Below are positions 52,472-61,297 of a stretch of DNA of 64,000 nt, piece after piece. The translations under genes were made by a program, and so were the position numbers. Every line of letters starts with the position of its first letter. Position 1 is the first letter of the stretch. The DNA lies in the NCBI GenBank assembly GCA_036280655.1, contig DASUQI010000020.1:62001-126000 (forward strand). Reading direction: 5' to 3'. The stretch is from DASSJM01 sp036280655 (GTDB lineage: Bacteria; Actinomycetota; UBA4738; HRBIN12). The notes beneath the pieces are model-generated. The model was not told the origin of the DNA and made no database searches. It saw only the letters and a list, made by a program, of their open reading frames with translations.

Positions 52472-53549
52472 CCGTCGTTCCGAGGCCCGGGGTCGAGTCG
52501 ATCGAGGTGGTTCCTCCGAGACCGGCGGCGCGCCGCTCCATGTTGGCAAGCCCGTCGCCGCGCCGGACGCTTGCCGGATCGAACGCCTTCCCGTCGTCGT
52601 CGACCTCGAGCACGGCGGAACCGTTCCGCCGGTACAGCGACAGGCGGCACGTTGCCGCGCCGGAGTGACGGCCGACGTTCGAGAGGGCCTCGCGCGCGAG
52701 CTGCACCACATCGCCGGCCACGTCGGCAAGTCTCGACGCGACCGCGTCGTCGAGATCGACCGCGGTCACGATGCCGCTCTTGCGCTCGAAGTCCTCCACG
52801 AGCGATCGAAGGGCCGCATCGAGCTGTCGGTCGCCGAGGATGCCGGGGCGCAGGCCGAAGATGTAGGTGCGCAGGTCGCGGATCACGCGGTCGAGTTCCG
52901 CCACCGCCGCCTCGATCCGCTCCGACGTCTCCTCGTCGGGGGAGCGAAGCGCCGCCCCCTGCAGCCCCATCCCGACGGCGAACAGGGCCTGGATGACGCC
53001 GTCGTGCAGCTCCCGGGCGATGCGCTCTCGGTCCTCGAGGACCCCAAGGCGCTCGACCTCCTCATAGAGGTGCGCGTTCTCGATCGCGACCCCCGCCTGG
53101 GACGCCAGGATCACGAGGGCCTGCTCGTCCTCCTCGTCGAACTCCGCGGCGTCTTGCTTGTTGGTGAGATACAGGTTCCCGAAGACCGTCCCGCGCGAGA
53201 TTACGGGAGCACCGAGGAACGAGGTCATCGACGGGTGGTTCGGCGGGAACCCGTGCGACAGCGGGTGGTCGGCCAGGACCGGGATCCGGATGGGACGCGG
53301 GTCCTCGATCAGCAACCCCAGGATGCCGTGGCCGGTCGGCGGGTCGCCGATCGCCGCACGCTGCTCGGGGGTGATCCCCGTCGTCACGAACTCGGCGATG
53401 AGGCCGTCCTTCCCCAGCACACCGAGCGCTCCGTACTGGGCATCCGTAAGATCGGCGGCTGCCTCGATGATCCGCTGGAGGACTGCCTGAAGGCTGAGCT
53501 CGGAGGCGAGCGTCAGCCCGGTACGGATCAGTTGGTCTCGTCGGTCCAC
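52443..53549 (-). CDS. devS: DevS/DosS-like GAF histidine kinase
   Basis: 368 residues from GTG 53549. One GAF domain (about 20-165), a DHp helix with the phospho-His182 in ERIARELHDGVIQALF, and a C-terminal HATPase (VVQLAREALSNVGRHSGA, VDDDGKAF, GLANMERRAAGLGG). Mycobacterial DevS/DosT have two GAF domains with heme in the first; here there is a single GAF that retains GFPPNHPSMTSFLGAPV and GNLYLTNK, and His105 aligns with the region of the DevS heme ligand (His149). Heme binding is inference. The -10 TACGCT (53558-53563) makes the GTG nearly leaderless; no in-register DevR box. Confidence 0.88.
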   Translation of the reverse strand: MDRRDQLIRTGLTLASELSLQAVLQRIIEAAADLTDAQYGALGVLGKDGLIAEFVTTGITPEQRAAIGDPPTGHGILGLLIEDPRPIRIPVLADHPLSHGFPPNHPSMTSFLGAPVISRGTVFGNLYLTNKQDAAEFDEEDEQALVILASQAGVAIENAHLYEEVERLGVLEDRERIARELHDGVIQALFAVGMGLQGAALRSPDEETSERIEAAVAELDRVIRDLRTYIFGLRPGILGDRQLDAALRSLVEDFERKSGIVTAVDLDDAVASRLADVAGDVVQLAREALSNVGRHSGAATCRLSLYRRNGSAVLEVDDDGKAFDPASVRRGDGLANMERRAAGLGGTTSIDSTPGLGTTVRIELPLRS

Positions 53550-53557
53550 GGGGTGGG

Positions 53558-53563
53558 AGCGTA
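53558..53563 (-). promoter_or_regulatory. -10 TACGCT of the devS-like gene
   Basis: TACGCT on the minus strand ends eight bases before GTG 53549. The upstream DNA at the expected box position (53587-53600) is only a poor half-match, so devS looks constitutive relative to devR. Confidence 0.4.
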
Positions 53564-53687
53564 TCGCGGTCCCAGGCTGCGAGCGCCGGCCGGATAGGGA
53601 CTCGTCGGTGATCGAGAGCCGAGGTCACGCGCCAGGATCGAGACCCCCCGGGCCTCAACCCTTCACGCGAGCCTCAACCCTTCAAGA

Positions 53688-54209
53688 TCACCCGACCCGA
53701 CCATGCGGATCTCCTCGGAGTGTCTTGAAGATCCTGTTGGACCACACCTGCAGCCCCAACATGGCCTCGACGTACTCCCTGACCTCGCGCACCCTCGAAC
53801 CCGGTGTCGGCCGCAGCGCCAGCACGTGCTCCAAGCGGCGCTTGACCTCCTCGTGGATCACGTCCGAGAGCAGCCCTACGAGCTCGTCCGGGCTGCCCGT
53901 CTCGATAGCCTGCTCCGCGACGGGGATCACCGGCCCCAGGTCGAGCCCGGCCGGCTTCAGCCCCGTGTAGGGGGCGTTCTCGCCGCGGCGATGGACCCGC
54001 ACGACGGTCTCGAAGAAGTACAGGTCGGCAACCTCGCGCGCTTCGGGACCGGCGGTGCGCGCGGCCGTCGACCGGGCGAACGCGGCTCGGACCTCTCCTT
54101 CACTCTCCTCCTTCACGAAGGGCAGCACCAGGTCGACGTTCCCCTCGTCGAGGGCCCGGATCGCGGCCTTGACGACGGGGCCGTCCAGTGAATCGCAGTG
54201 CGGTGGCAT
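53688..54209 (-). CDS. DUF6448-family protein
   Basis: 173 residues. The start MPPHCDSLDGPVVKAAIRALDEGNVDLVLPFV is characteristic of the DUF6448 family; later YFFETVVRVHRRGENAPYTGLKP and the C-terminal helices ELVGLLSDVIHEEVKRRLEHVL. Function unknown. Several His and Glu residues (HCD, HRR, HEEVKRRLEH) might bind metal. ATG 54209 has GAGGAGG nine bases upstream. Confidence 0.75.
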   Translation of the reverse strand: MPPHCDSLDGPVVKAAIRALDEGNVDLVLPFVKEESEGEVRAAFARSTAARTAGPEAREVADLYFFETVVRVHRRGENAPYTGLKPAGLDLGPVIPVAEQAIETGSPDELVGLLSDVIHEEVKRRLEHVLALRPTPGSRVREVREYVEAMLGLQVWSNRIFKTLRGDPHGRVG

Positions 54210-54262
54210 CGCTCGACACCTCCTCATGACCGGCGGCACGCGGCGCCGGCGCTTTCACGTTC

Positions 54263-54304
54263 AGGCTACGGCCGTGATCGTTGCCCCGAAGGGCCGAACG
54301 GCCC
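54263..54304 (-). promoter_or_regulatory. DevR-type promoter of the DUF6448 gene
   Basis: Box 54291-54304 (GGGCCGAACGGCCC, ideal) at about -41.5 from the start predicted by TAGCCT (54263-54268, minus strand). No convincing distal box. Confidence 0.6.
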
Positions 54305-54387
54305 GGAGAGTCCGTGAACCGGCTATGGGCCCGTGCTCCTGGGCGGCACCGAGCGAGTGGGTTGCGAGGGACCATCGATCGGGGCCG

Positions 54388-56811
54388 CTACTCGACGACG
54401 CGCAGCGTGGATGGGACATCCATGCGACGAAGTCGACGGAGGGTGAGCAGCGGCGCGAGCCCGACCGCGAGCACGCCGAGCGCGAGCGCCGTCGCGATGG
54501 TAGTCGGGGAGATGGATACGATCATGCCGAGGTCGGGCATGTCGGTGGCAGCCCCCGAGACGATCCACCGTACGGCGAGGATGCCCAGACCGATGCCGAT
54601 CAGGGTCCCGAGGATGCCCACGAGGAGCGCCTCGACGGTGAGTCCGCGCAGCACCGCGGCCGGCCGCACCCCGAAGGCGAACATCGTCGCGTGATCGCGG
54701 GCTCGCTCGTCCACGCTGATCGACGCGGCGTTGAAGGCGATCAGCAGCGCCAGCAGCAACACGAACAGCTCGAGGAAGCGCAGGATGTCCGTGAACCGCG
54801 CCATGAGCTCCTGCAGCGTGGTGGCCGCGGCGTCTGCCTCCTGTGCCGAGGCGACCCCCGGCACCTCGAACAGGGCGCGCTTCAAGGTTCCGAGGTCGGC
54901 GCCTGGCTCGGGAGCCACCAGGACCACGTTCGCCGCACCGGCGAGGCCGAACCGAACGGCGTCGGCGCGGTCGAGGTAGACGAACGACCGGATCGGGTAC
55001 GGGTGGACTCCGATGACGCGCATCGGTTCCTCCGTGGAATCGAACGCGGTCGTCCCTTCCTCGACGACGGGGTGCCGCACCGTCACGACGTCCCCGGGTG
55101 CGAGGCCCAGATCGTCCGCGGCCTCTTGGGCGATCACGATGCCGGGCAGGTCGCCCGCCGGCACCGCCTGTTGAATCGTCGGGTGCCAGACGTCGTTGTT
55201 GAGGTCGAACGCCTCGAGGAACACGTTCACCGGGGCACCCTCAGCGCCGAGCAGTTGGCCGCCCATCCGGAGCGACGGCGTCGCGCTACGGACACCGGGC
55301 GTCGCGGCGATCGTCTCGACGGTCCCCCCGGAGGCGGGCACGATGCGGTTGAGCTCAACCTGGAGTCGATCGGGCGCGCCCGCCCGGACCTCCTGCACAC
55401 CGGCGTCGATCGTGGCGTTGAACGAATCGATGCCGCCGACCACGCCGACCATCGCGCTGATCGCCGCACCGAGCCCGATCGCGGTCAGGATCGTTCGTCG
55501 CGGCGCGCGCAGGACGTTCCGGAGCGGCATCAGGCCGAGGCTCGTGCCGTGCGCCGTGAGCCTCTTGAGGAGCGGTGTCAGCCCGCTCGCTTTGGCCGCG
55601 AGGTGCCCGGTCCGAAGCGCCGCCACCGGTGGCACGCGCACCGCTCGCCACACCGGCCAGAGCGTCGCCGCGATGGGCAGCAGCAGGCCTAACACCGCGG
55701 CTTCCATGAACTCACCTGTCTGGAACGAGGTTCGGAGGACGGGCATCGGGATCAACGACTCCAGCACCCGCGGAGCCCAGCCGCGACCAGCAACCCGACC
55801 CCGACGCCGAAGACGACGCCGAGCGACGCTACCTCGAGCCCCATCAGCATCGGGCGGAGCGCGATCGACCATCGAGGCTGCCCGAGCGCCATCCCGACGC
55901 CCAGCTCGCGGCGCTTGGACTCGACGACCCGGCTCGTCAGGTTGAAGGCCGCGAACACCGCCGCGCCGAAGATGAGCACCGCGTCCATCGTGCGGCGGTC
56001 GTTCTCCATGTCGCCGTAGAGCGCCATGTAGGCGGGGTCGTCGTCGATCGTCGACACGGTGGCGGACAGCGACGGGAGGGCGACCTGCAACGCGGCCGCG
56101 ACGTCGGCCTTCGCCGCTTCGTGGTCGATCCCGGGCTCCAGCCGCAGCACCAGATCGTTCACCGCCGTTCGCGCTGGCCAACTCCTGTGCCACCTGCAGG
56201 GGGGCGACGACCACGGCGAAGTTCGATTCGGCAAGGAACGCCCCGGTTTCGGTCGTGACCATGAAGTACTCGGGGGTGTAGACCGTGCCTACGTACGGCA
56301 GGCGGACCCCGCCGGGGAGGCCGATCTCGCCGGACGGGAGCAGGTCGTAGGCGTGGGCGAAGTGGCTCTCGAGAACCACGCCCGGACGAGCGACGTCGGC
56401 ATGGGTGAGGGTTCGACCGCCCGTGACATCGAGCGCATCGACATGCGGACCGTCGCCGGCGACATCGACCCCGATCAGCGCGCCGGGGACGAGGATCGTG
56501 CGCCCCTCCCGGGATGCGTCGACCTGCGTCGGGGTGATCAGGCGCTCTTCCGCGACGGCCACGTCGCTCAGTCCGGCCACCGCTTCGAGGAGGGTACCGG
56601 CCTGCACCGTGCTCCCGTCGGGGAGGTCGACCCGGATGTCGTGCGCGTGCAGGAGCGAGTAGCTCTCGTCGTAGGAGACCTGGCGCCAGGCGGTCATGCT
56701 TCCGAGTCCGGCCGACACGCCGGTTCCCACCGCGATGGCGGCGACCTGGGGCCAGCGCACCCGAAGGTCTCGGGCGGTCCATCGTAGCCAGAACCACGGC
56801 CGAAGCATCAC
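54388..56811 (-). pseudogene. FtsX-like ABC permease gene with two opposing frameshifts
   Basis: The frame is open for 807 codons, but residues about 218-345 (56160 down to about 55775) read as Arg-rich antisense-like sequence. In that stretch the neighbouring frame encodes the missing FtsX domain: VNDLVLRLEPGIDHEAAKAD, then VVESKRRELGVGMALGQPRW. So one base appears gained near 56163 and one lost near 55775. Outside it, the N-terminal MacB-like domain and the second permease half (APRRTILTAIGLGAAISAMV, DILRFLELFVLLLALLIAFN) are normal. Either two sequencing indels or true decay; the truncated ATPase upstream favours decay. GTG 56811 or ATG 56808 could start it. Confidence 0.7.
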
Positions 56812-56816
56812 GCCAC

Positions 56817-57368
56817 CTACCAGTGCAGGTCGGCGATGGGGGCCCGCCCACCCTTCGGCGGGCCGTCGCCGGACAGCTCGTGAGGGAAGTGATCGCGACG
56901 TTCGCCGAGTCCGACATCCGTGAGGATCCGATCGATATCGGCATCCGCCCCCGCCACGTCCGCCCCGAAGCGAACGTTCTCGGCCGCCGTAAGCCCGGGG
57001 AACAGGTTGAAGCTCTGGAAGATGAAGCTGACCGTGCGGCGCCGGAACTCGAACAGGTCCTTGCGCCTCGCTCCTGAGATCCGCCGCCCGGCCACCGTGA
57101 CCGTGCCCGACGTCGCTTCGTCGAGCGCCCCGACCAGATTGAGCAGGGTGGTCTTCCCGCTCCCGGATGGGCCCAGGACCACCACGAACTCACCTTCGTC
57201 CACCTCGAGGTCGACTCCCGCAAGCGCCGTGACGCTCACCCCATCGAGCTCGTAGCGTCGGGAGACGTCCTCGAGCAGCACCATGGTGGCCGTCTCGTCT
57301 CGGTGCCCCGGGTGCCGAGCCCGTGTCAGCACCGATCCGATGAGCGATGTCGGTCCTCGCTGATCCAT
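56817..57368 (-). pseudogene. Truncated ABC-transporter ATPase (LolD/MacB type)
   Basis: 183 residues. The first half is normal: VLLEDVSRRYELDGVSVTAL, Walker A LGPSGSGKTTLLN, Q-loop FIFQSFNLFPGLTAAENV. At the signature it breaks: HELSGDGPPKGGRAPIADLHW followed by a stop, instead of LSGGEQQR. Walker B, D-loop and switch His are absent, and the permease gene begins five bases later. About 80-100 codons seem deleted, so it cannot hydrolyse ATP. ATG 57368 has AGGAGG six bases upstream. Confidence 0.75.
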
Positions 57369-57386
57369 GCTGATCCTCCTGATCCC

Positions 57387-57452
57387 GTCCAATCGAACGG
57401 AACGCTCGTTCCCAGGGGTCCAACGACTCACGTTCGGCAGGACGGACGCGAA
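57387..57452 (-). promoter_or_regulatory. Possible DevR-type promoter of the ABC locus
   Basis: Box 57416-57429 (GGGTCCAACGACTC, close to the SulP box) and a weak box 57439-57452, 23 bp apart. The -10 in register (TTGGAC, 57387-57392) is poor. Confidence 0.35.
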
Positions 57453-57475
57453 CGGCGCCGGCCGTCGGAACGCCA

Positions 57476-57541
57476 GAGGTCGGGTGCCCAGCGGCCGAGG
57501 GGCCTTCGGCCCTGAGGGTCGGAGGGTGGGTCTCCTAGATT
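57476..57541 (+). promoter_or_regulatory. DevR-type promoter of the VOC protein gene
   Basis: Proximal box 57499-57512 (GGGGCCTTCGGCCC) at -42.5 from the start predicted by TAGATT (57536-57541). Weak distal box 57476-57489, 23 bp upstream. Confidence 0.65.
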
Positions 57542-57620
57542 CATGTTGAGGCGGGCCGTCGACGACCCACGACGGTCGCGGACGGAGAAACGAACTGCAG
57601 GAGGGACCAAGGAGGGGATC

Positions 57621-57974
57621 ATGGGCAACCCGGTGGTGCACTTCGAGATCGGCGGGCTCGACGCTGAACGAACCCGCGCCTTCTACTCCGAGCTGTTCGA
57701 TTGGGACGTCGAGGGCGATCCCGGCGGGTACGCGCTGGTCGATACGCGATCGGACGCGGGCATCCGCGGGGGCATCATGCAGACACCTCCGCAGGCGCAG
57801 CCGTACGTGACCTTCTACGTGGGCGTCGACGACCTGGACAAGTACCTGACGCGTGCTCAGGAGCTCGGGGGAACCAAGGTCCTCGAGCCGATGGAGGTAG
57901 GGCGGATCGGCGCGTTCGCGATGTTCGCCGACCCGGACGGCAACCTCGTCGGGCTGTTCAGGGAGAACGCCTAG
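57621..57974 (+). CDS. VOC-superfamily (glyoxalase-like) protein
   Basis: 117 residues, two beta-alpha-beta-beta-beta modules: VVHFEIGGLDAERTRAFYSELFDWDV, and PYVTFYVGVDDLDKYLTRAQELGG ending FAMFADPDGNLVGLFRE. The final Glu and the early His are the likely metal ligands. The short chain fits the YdeM/PA2721-like VOC group. Substrate unknown. ATG 57621 has AAGGAGGGG upstream; the 5' leader is about 70 nt. Confidence 0.85.
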   Translation: MGNPVVHFEIGGLDAERTRAFYSELFDWDVEGDPGGYALVDTRSDAGIRGGIMQTPPQAQPYVTFYVGVDDLDKYLTRAQELGGTKVLEPMEVGRIGAFAMFADPDGNLVGLFRENA

Positions 57975-58039
57975 CCCGAACGCCGACACCGGCCGAGACT
58001 ACGTCGGCGACCCGTCGAACCCGGAGCGTCGGATATGCC

Positions 58040-58069
58040 AGGAGCCCCGGAACACGTCCCGGGGCTCCT
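58040..58069. terminator. Bidirectional hairpin between convergent genes
   Basis: 11-bp perfect stem (58040-58050 with 58059-58069) and an 8-base loop between the VOC stop and the stop of the minus-strand small gene. Confidence 0.65.
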
Positions 58070-58084
58070 CAGCGCTGCATCGCC

Positions 58085-58291
58085 TCACGCCGCCTTCGGC
58101 AGATGCGTGTGGACGACCCCCGGCTCCTCCACATCCCGGCGGACCGGTCGACTGCGCACGTAAACCCAAACCGTCACGACCAGGATCGCGGCCAGCACGA
58201 TCGCCGCCACGACTCCCGCCCAGACTGAGCCGTCCGTCGCCGTCCCGGGTGTGATCGGCGGTGTGACCGGCGGGATCCCGATGCCTGTCAT
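58085..58291 (-). CDS. Small single-span membrane protein with Pro/Thr-rich N-terminus
   Basis: 68 residues: MTGIGIPPVTPPITPGTATDG outside, one span (VWAGVVAAIVLAAILVVTVWVYV), then a basic and His-containing cytoplasmic tail (RSRPVRRDVEEPGVVHTHL). ATG 58291 has GGAGG nine bases upstream. No family recognised. Confidence 0.6.
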   Translation of the reverse strand: MTGIGIPPVTPPITPGTATDGSVWAGVVAAIVLAAILVVTVWVYVRSRPVRRDVEEPGVVHTHLPKAA

Positions 58292-58313
58292 GGGACGTCA
58301 CCTCCTGCCCACC

Positions 58314-58357
58314 AGCATGGGTGCCCGTCGCAGGGGGCGCCCACGGTCGAACGGCCC
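58314..58357 (-). promoter_or_regulatory. DevR-type promoter of the 68-residue membrane protein gene
   Basis: Box 58344-58357 (CGGTCGAACGGCCC) at about -43.5 from the start predicted by CATGCT (58314-58319, minus strand). Confidence 0.5.
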
Positions 58358-58483
58358 GCGCTCTTGATGACGGTCAGATACACCAGCGCGTTCCACCCCG
58401 TTATCGACACCACGTCGACCACGGGTTGGAGCCGATGCAAGGGATCCGCTGGACCGGTCCCGGGGCGCGATCGACCGCCGCCG

Positions 58484-59005
58484 TCACGAGCTGAGTGCGT
58501 TCGACGCGGCCACGGGTGAGGCGCCTTCTCGCAGGGCCTCGGCGGTGCGGACCCGGACGCACCGCGTGACGCTGAATCGACGCAGGTTCCGGAGCTCCTT
58601 GTCCCCGAAGTACCTCTCGACCGCGTCCGTGGGAACGAGCTCAGGCCGGTCGACTTCGAGCGTCTCCCCCTCGTGCACGATCGTCGCGCATCCGTCCGCG
58701 AGGACGTTCTTCAGCCAATCGGTGTTCGGCCCGTAGACGGTGGCGATCACGAACCCGTCCTCGGTGAGCCGCGCCGCGACCGGCGTCTCGTACGTCCTCC
58801 CCGACACGCGACCCCTGTGACGGATCACGGAGGCGTATGAGCCGGGTGTGCCGGCGGACCGCATCTGGAACGGGTTCCCGATGCCCCGAGCGAACCGGCG
58901 AACCGCGTTCAGCACCCATGGGGTCTTCCTCGGCATCCCGATCCTGAACACGACGATCATGAGAACGAGGAGCAGGGCCCCAGTCACGACGACGATCGGT
59001 GCCAC
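58484..59005 (-). CDS. Deazaflavin (F420)-dependent nitroreductase-family protein
   Basis: 173 residues from GTG 59005, which has GAGGGGGTGA upstream. An N-terminal membrane anchor (VVVTGALLLVLMIVVFRI) precedes the split-barrel domain: SYASVIRHRGRVSGRTYETPV, GFVIATVYGPNTDWLKNVLA and the strand ATIVHEGETLEV. GPNTDWLKN is the signature of the Ddn-like F420H2-dependent group. It may reduce quinones or other low-potential substrates at the membrane. F420 use supports an actinobacterial host. Confidence 0.85.
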   Translation of the reverse strand: MAPIVVVTGALLLVLMIVVFRIGMPRKTPWVLNAVRRFARGIGNPFQMRSAGTPGSYASVIRHRGRVSGRTYETPVAARLTEDGFVIATVYGPNTDWLKNVLADGCATIVHEGETLEVDRPELVPTDAVERYFGDKELRNLRRFSVTRCVRVRTAEALREGASPVAASNALSS

Positions 59006-59043
59006 GGGTTCTCACCCCCTCTTCGAGTTATGGACCTGCCAAC

Positions 59044-59086
59044 AGCCTCGCTTCGCCGCAGCGGATCGCCCAAGGTCGAACGGCCC
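59044..59086 (-). promoter_or_regulatory. DevR-type promoter of the F420-dependent nitroreductase gene
   Basis: Box 59073-59086 (AGGTCGAACGGCCC) at -42.5 from the start predicted by the weak -10 GAGGCT (59044-59049, minus strand). Confidence 0.5.
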
Positions 59087-59142
59087 TGTGCGCCCGTTAC
59101 GAGTTGAGCTCGGTGGGGCGCCCGCACCCTCCGCCCGCAACG

Positions 59143-59751
59143 CTAGGTCCGGATGGTGACCTTGCTGGCTCCAGCGCCGATCTCGACGTCGAACCGACCG
59201 GCGCGCCGGTCGTAGTCCGGGCTCCGCCAGTCGGTCTTCCCGCCCGCGGACCCGAGCCGGAAGTCGTCGACGGCCAGGTCGGACACACCGCCCCCGACGT
59301 GGACCCGAACGGGAACGCCCGCCGGCCGCATCAGCTCGACCTCGCTCGCTCCGCCCCCGATCCGAACGCCGATGGTCTCCCTCGGGCGAGGCAGCCTCAC
59401 CTCTACGTGGGAACTGCCTCCGGAGATCTCCAGACCCCGGAGCTCCAAGTTGCCGAAGTCCGCCACGACGTGCGACATCCCCCAACGGGCCTGGATGTAC
59501 CACGGGACCCGTCCGGAGAGCGTGATCTCGCCGTGGACGGGGCGGAGGCTGGGCCGGTATCTCACGGTCACGATCCCGCCGTCGACCCCGATGTCGGGCA
59601 CCTTCCCATCGAACCGGGCGCGGAAGAGGTGCTCCATCGAATCGTCCACCCGGAGGGTGAGGTGGGATACGCCTCGCGTGAAGACGAGGTGTCCGAGGTC
59701 CACCGAACCCAGCGGGAGGGCCACCTCCTGCGCAGTTCGGGTTGCAGTCAT
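59143..59751 (-). CDS. Toast-rack-like beta-repeat protein
   Basis: 202 residues built of repeated strands with a G-x-S-x pattern: GVSHLTLRV, GMSHVVADF, GGSSHVEVRL, GGGASEVELM, GGGVSDLAVD and GAGASKVTIRT at the C-terminus. This resembles the toast-rack/LiaF C-terminal beta-helical fold. No signal peptide or span, so cytoplasmic. ATG 59751 is 11 bases after GGAG; GTG 59772 is an alternative. Function unknown. Confidence 0.6.
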   Translation of the reverse strand: MTATRTAQEVALPLGSVDLGHLVFTRGVSHLTLRVDDSMEHLFRARFDGKVPDIGVDGGIVTVRYRPSLRPVHGEITLSGRVPWYIQARWGMSHVVADFGNLELRGLEISGGSSHVEVRLPRPRETIGVRIGGGASEVELMRPAGVPVRVHVGGGVSDLAVDDFRLGSAGGKTDWRSPDYDRRAGRFDVEIGAGASKVTIRT

Positions 59752-59796
59752 CGCGTTCTCAGCTCCTCTCACGTCTCGATCGCGAGCCTCGATCCC

Positions 59797-59839
59797 ACGC
59801 TACGCACGCCGACCAGCCACCTCCAGGGCCGAAGGTCCT
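59797..59839 (-). promoter_or_regulatory. DevR-type promoter of the toast-rack protein gene
   Basis: Box 59826-59839 (GGGCCGAAGGTCCT) at -42.5 from the start predicted by TAGCGT (59797-59802, minus strand). Confidence 0.6.
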
Positions 59840-59956
59840 CCCGTACGACAGCGCGTCAGCATCAATCCGCATGGCCGGGCAGCGAGTGGAGACCGGTCAT
59901 CGGGAGCGACGTCCCGCCCGTCGAGGCTTCCTTGGCGTTTTGCGCCGGGAAGGGAG

Positions 59957-60022
59957 GGTCCTGATGGCCCCCGAACGACGGGCCCGGTGACCGCTGCCAC
60001 GCCGTGGGAAGGCGGTTAGACG
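59957..60022 (+). promoter_or_regulatory. DevR-type promoter of the pyruvyl-transferase operon
   Basis: Distal box 59957-59970 (GGTCCTGATGGCCC), proximal box 59980-59993 (GGGCCCGGTGACCG), 23 bp apart. -10 TAGACG (60017-60022) puts the proximal box at -42.5. Confidence 0.5.
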
Positions 60023-60049
60023 TGTCGATGGTCGACGAAGGAAACCGAG

Positions 60050-61297
60050 ATGGCTCCACTGAAGATCTTGCTGATCGGGTACAGCGGCGCGAACAACACC
60101 GGCGCCGAGGCCCTCTTGCAGGCCGACATCGAGGACCTTCGAGCCGTGTTCGGCGAGGAGGCCCTGCTCACCATCCCGGCGCTCAAGGATCCGGCGAACC
60201 TGCGCCGGTATCTGCACGAAGGACCGGCACTCCGCATCGTATCGATGCCGTCGGTCTTCCCGGTCGCGACCCGGCGCCTGGTCCGTGAGCACGACCTCGT
60301 GGTCCTGGTCGAAGGCAGCGCCTACATGGACACATGGACGTCCGCATTGCTCTGGTACTTCCTCTGGGCCACGCGCTGTGCGTACCGGGAGGGCAAGCCG
60401 TGCCTCGCGTACGCGGTGGACGCCGGCCAGCTCCGGCCTCGCAATCAACGCCTGGTCCGGCGCTGGGCGAGTACGACGGATCTGATCGTCACCCGGTCCC
60501 GAGCGGCCGCCGAGCGTCTCCGCGGGTGGGGGGTCACGGCGCCGATCGAGTGGAGCGCCGACAACGCCTTCAACTTCGACCCGCGTCCCGAGGACGAGGA
60601 GTGGGCCCACGCGATCTGGCCCGGCGACCCCCGGCCGCCGATCGGGATCGCGGCGGTCGACTTCTTCCGGTGGCCCGTCGTGATCCGGCCGTGGGGGCGC
60701 TCGGAGGATCGCTATCGCTGGCCGTACTTCTTCTCGACCTCTCCGGCGCGCCGACGCCGGAGCACCGACCTCGCCGCGAGCTACGCCTGCCTCGCGGATC
60801 GCGTGATCGAGCGCCACGACCGGTCGGTCGCACTCGTGTGCATGGAGGAGCTCGACGAGCCTGTCGCGAGGGCGATCCACCACGAGATGGAGCACCCGGA
60901 ACGGGCGAAGGTCTTCTCGTCCCGTGAGCAGGACGCGTCGAGGATGACGGCGCTCCTGCAAAGCCTCGGCGTGCTCGTGACATCCCGGTACCACGCGTCG
61001 GTCCTGTCGCTCGCCGCCGGCGTGCCGCAGGTCGCCGTCGGACACGATCTCCGCCTCCGCACCTTGTACGAGGAACTGGGGCTCGAGCCGACGCACTTCT
61101 TCGCTCCCGACGACGACCCGGCGGTCTTCGCCCGCGTCGCCGAGACCGTTGAGGCGCTGTTGTTGGATCCGGGCGGCGTGCGCGATGCGCTCCATGCCGG
61201 CTACGAGGCGCACGTCTCGGCAGCTCGCCGGAACCGGGAGCTCTTGCGCGGCTTCGCCGCCGCACATGGGTGGGGTGTGCCCGCATGGGCGACGTAG
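60050..61297 (+). CDS. Polysaccharide pyruvyl transferase family protein
   Basis: 415 residues. ILLIGYSGANNTGAEALLQADIEDL is the family's N-terminal motif, followed by VVLVEGSAYMDTWTSALLWYF, YAVDAGQLRPRNQRLVRRW and a C-terminal GT-B-like half with LGVLVTSRYHASVLSLAAGVPQVAVGHDLRL. Such enzymes put ketal pyruvate on cell-wall or exopolysaccharide sugars. ATG 60050 has GAAGGAAA upstream. It overlaps the next gene by 13 bp, so a joint role in envelope lipid or glycan modification is plausible. Confidence 0.83.
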   Translation: MAPLKILLIGYSGANNTGAEALLQADIEDLRAVFGEEALLTIPALKDPANLRRYLHEGPALRIVSMPSVFPVATRRLVREHDLVVLVEGSAYMDTWTSALLWYFLWATRCAYREGKPCLAYAVDAGQLRPRNQRLVRRWASTTDLIVTRSRAAAERLRGWGVTAPIEWSADNAFNFDPRPEDEEWAHAIWPGDPRPPIGIAAVDFFRWPVVIRPWGRSEDRYRWPYFFSTSPARRRRSTDLAASYACLADRVIERHDRSVALVCMEELDEPVARAIHHEMEHPERAKVFSSREQDASRMTALLQSLGVLVTSRYHASVLSLAAGVPQVAVGHDLRLRTLYEELGLEPTHFFAPDDDPAVFARVAETVEALLLDPGGVRDALHAGYEAHVSAARRNRELLRGFAAAHGWGVPAWAT

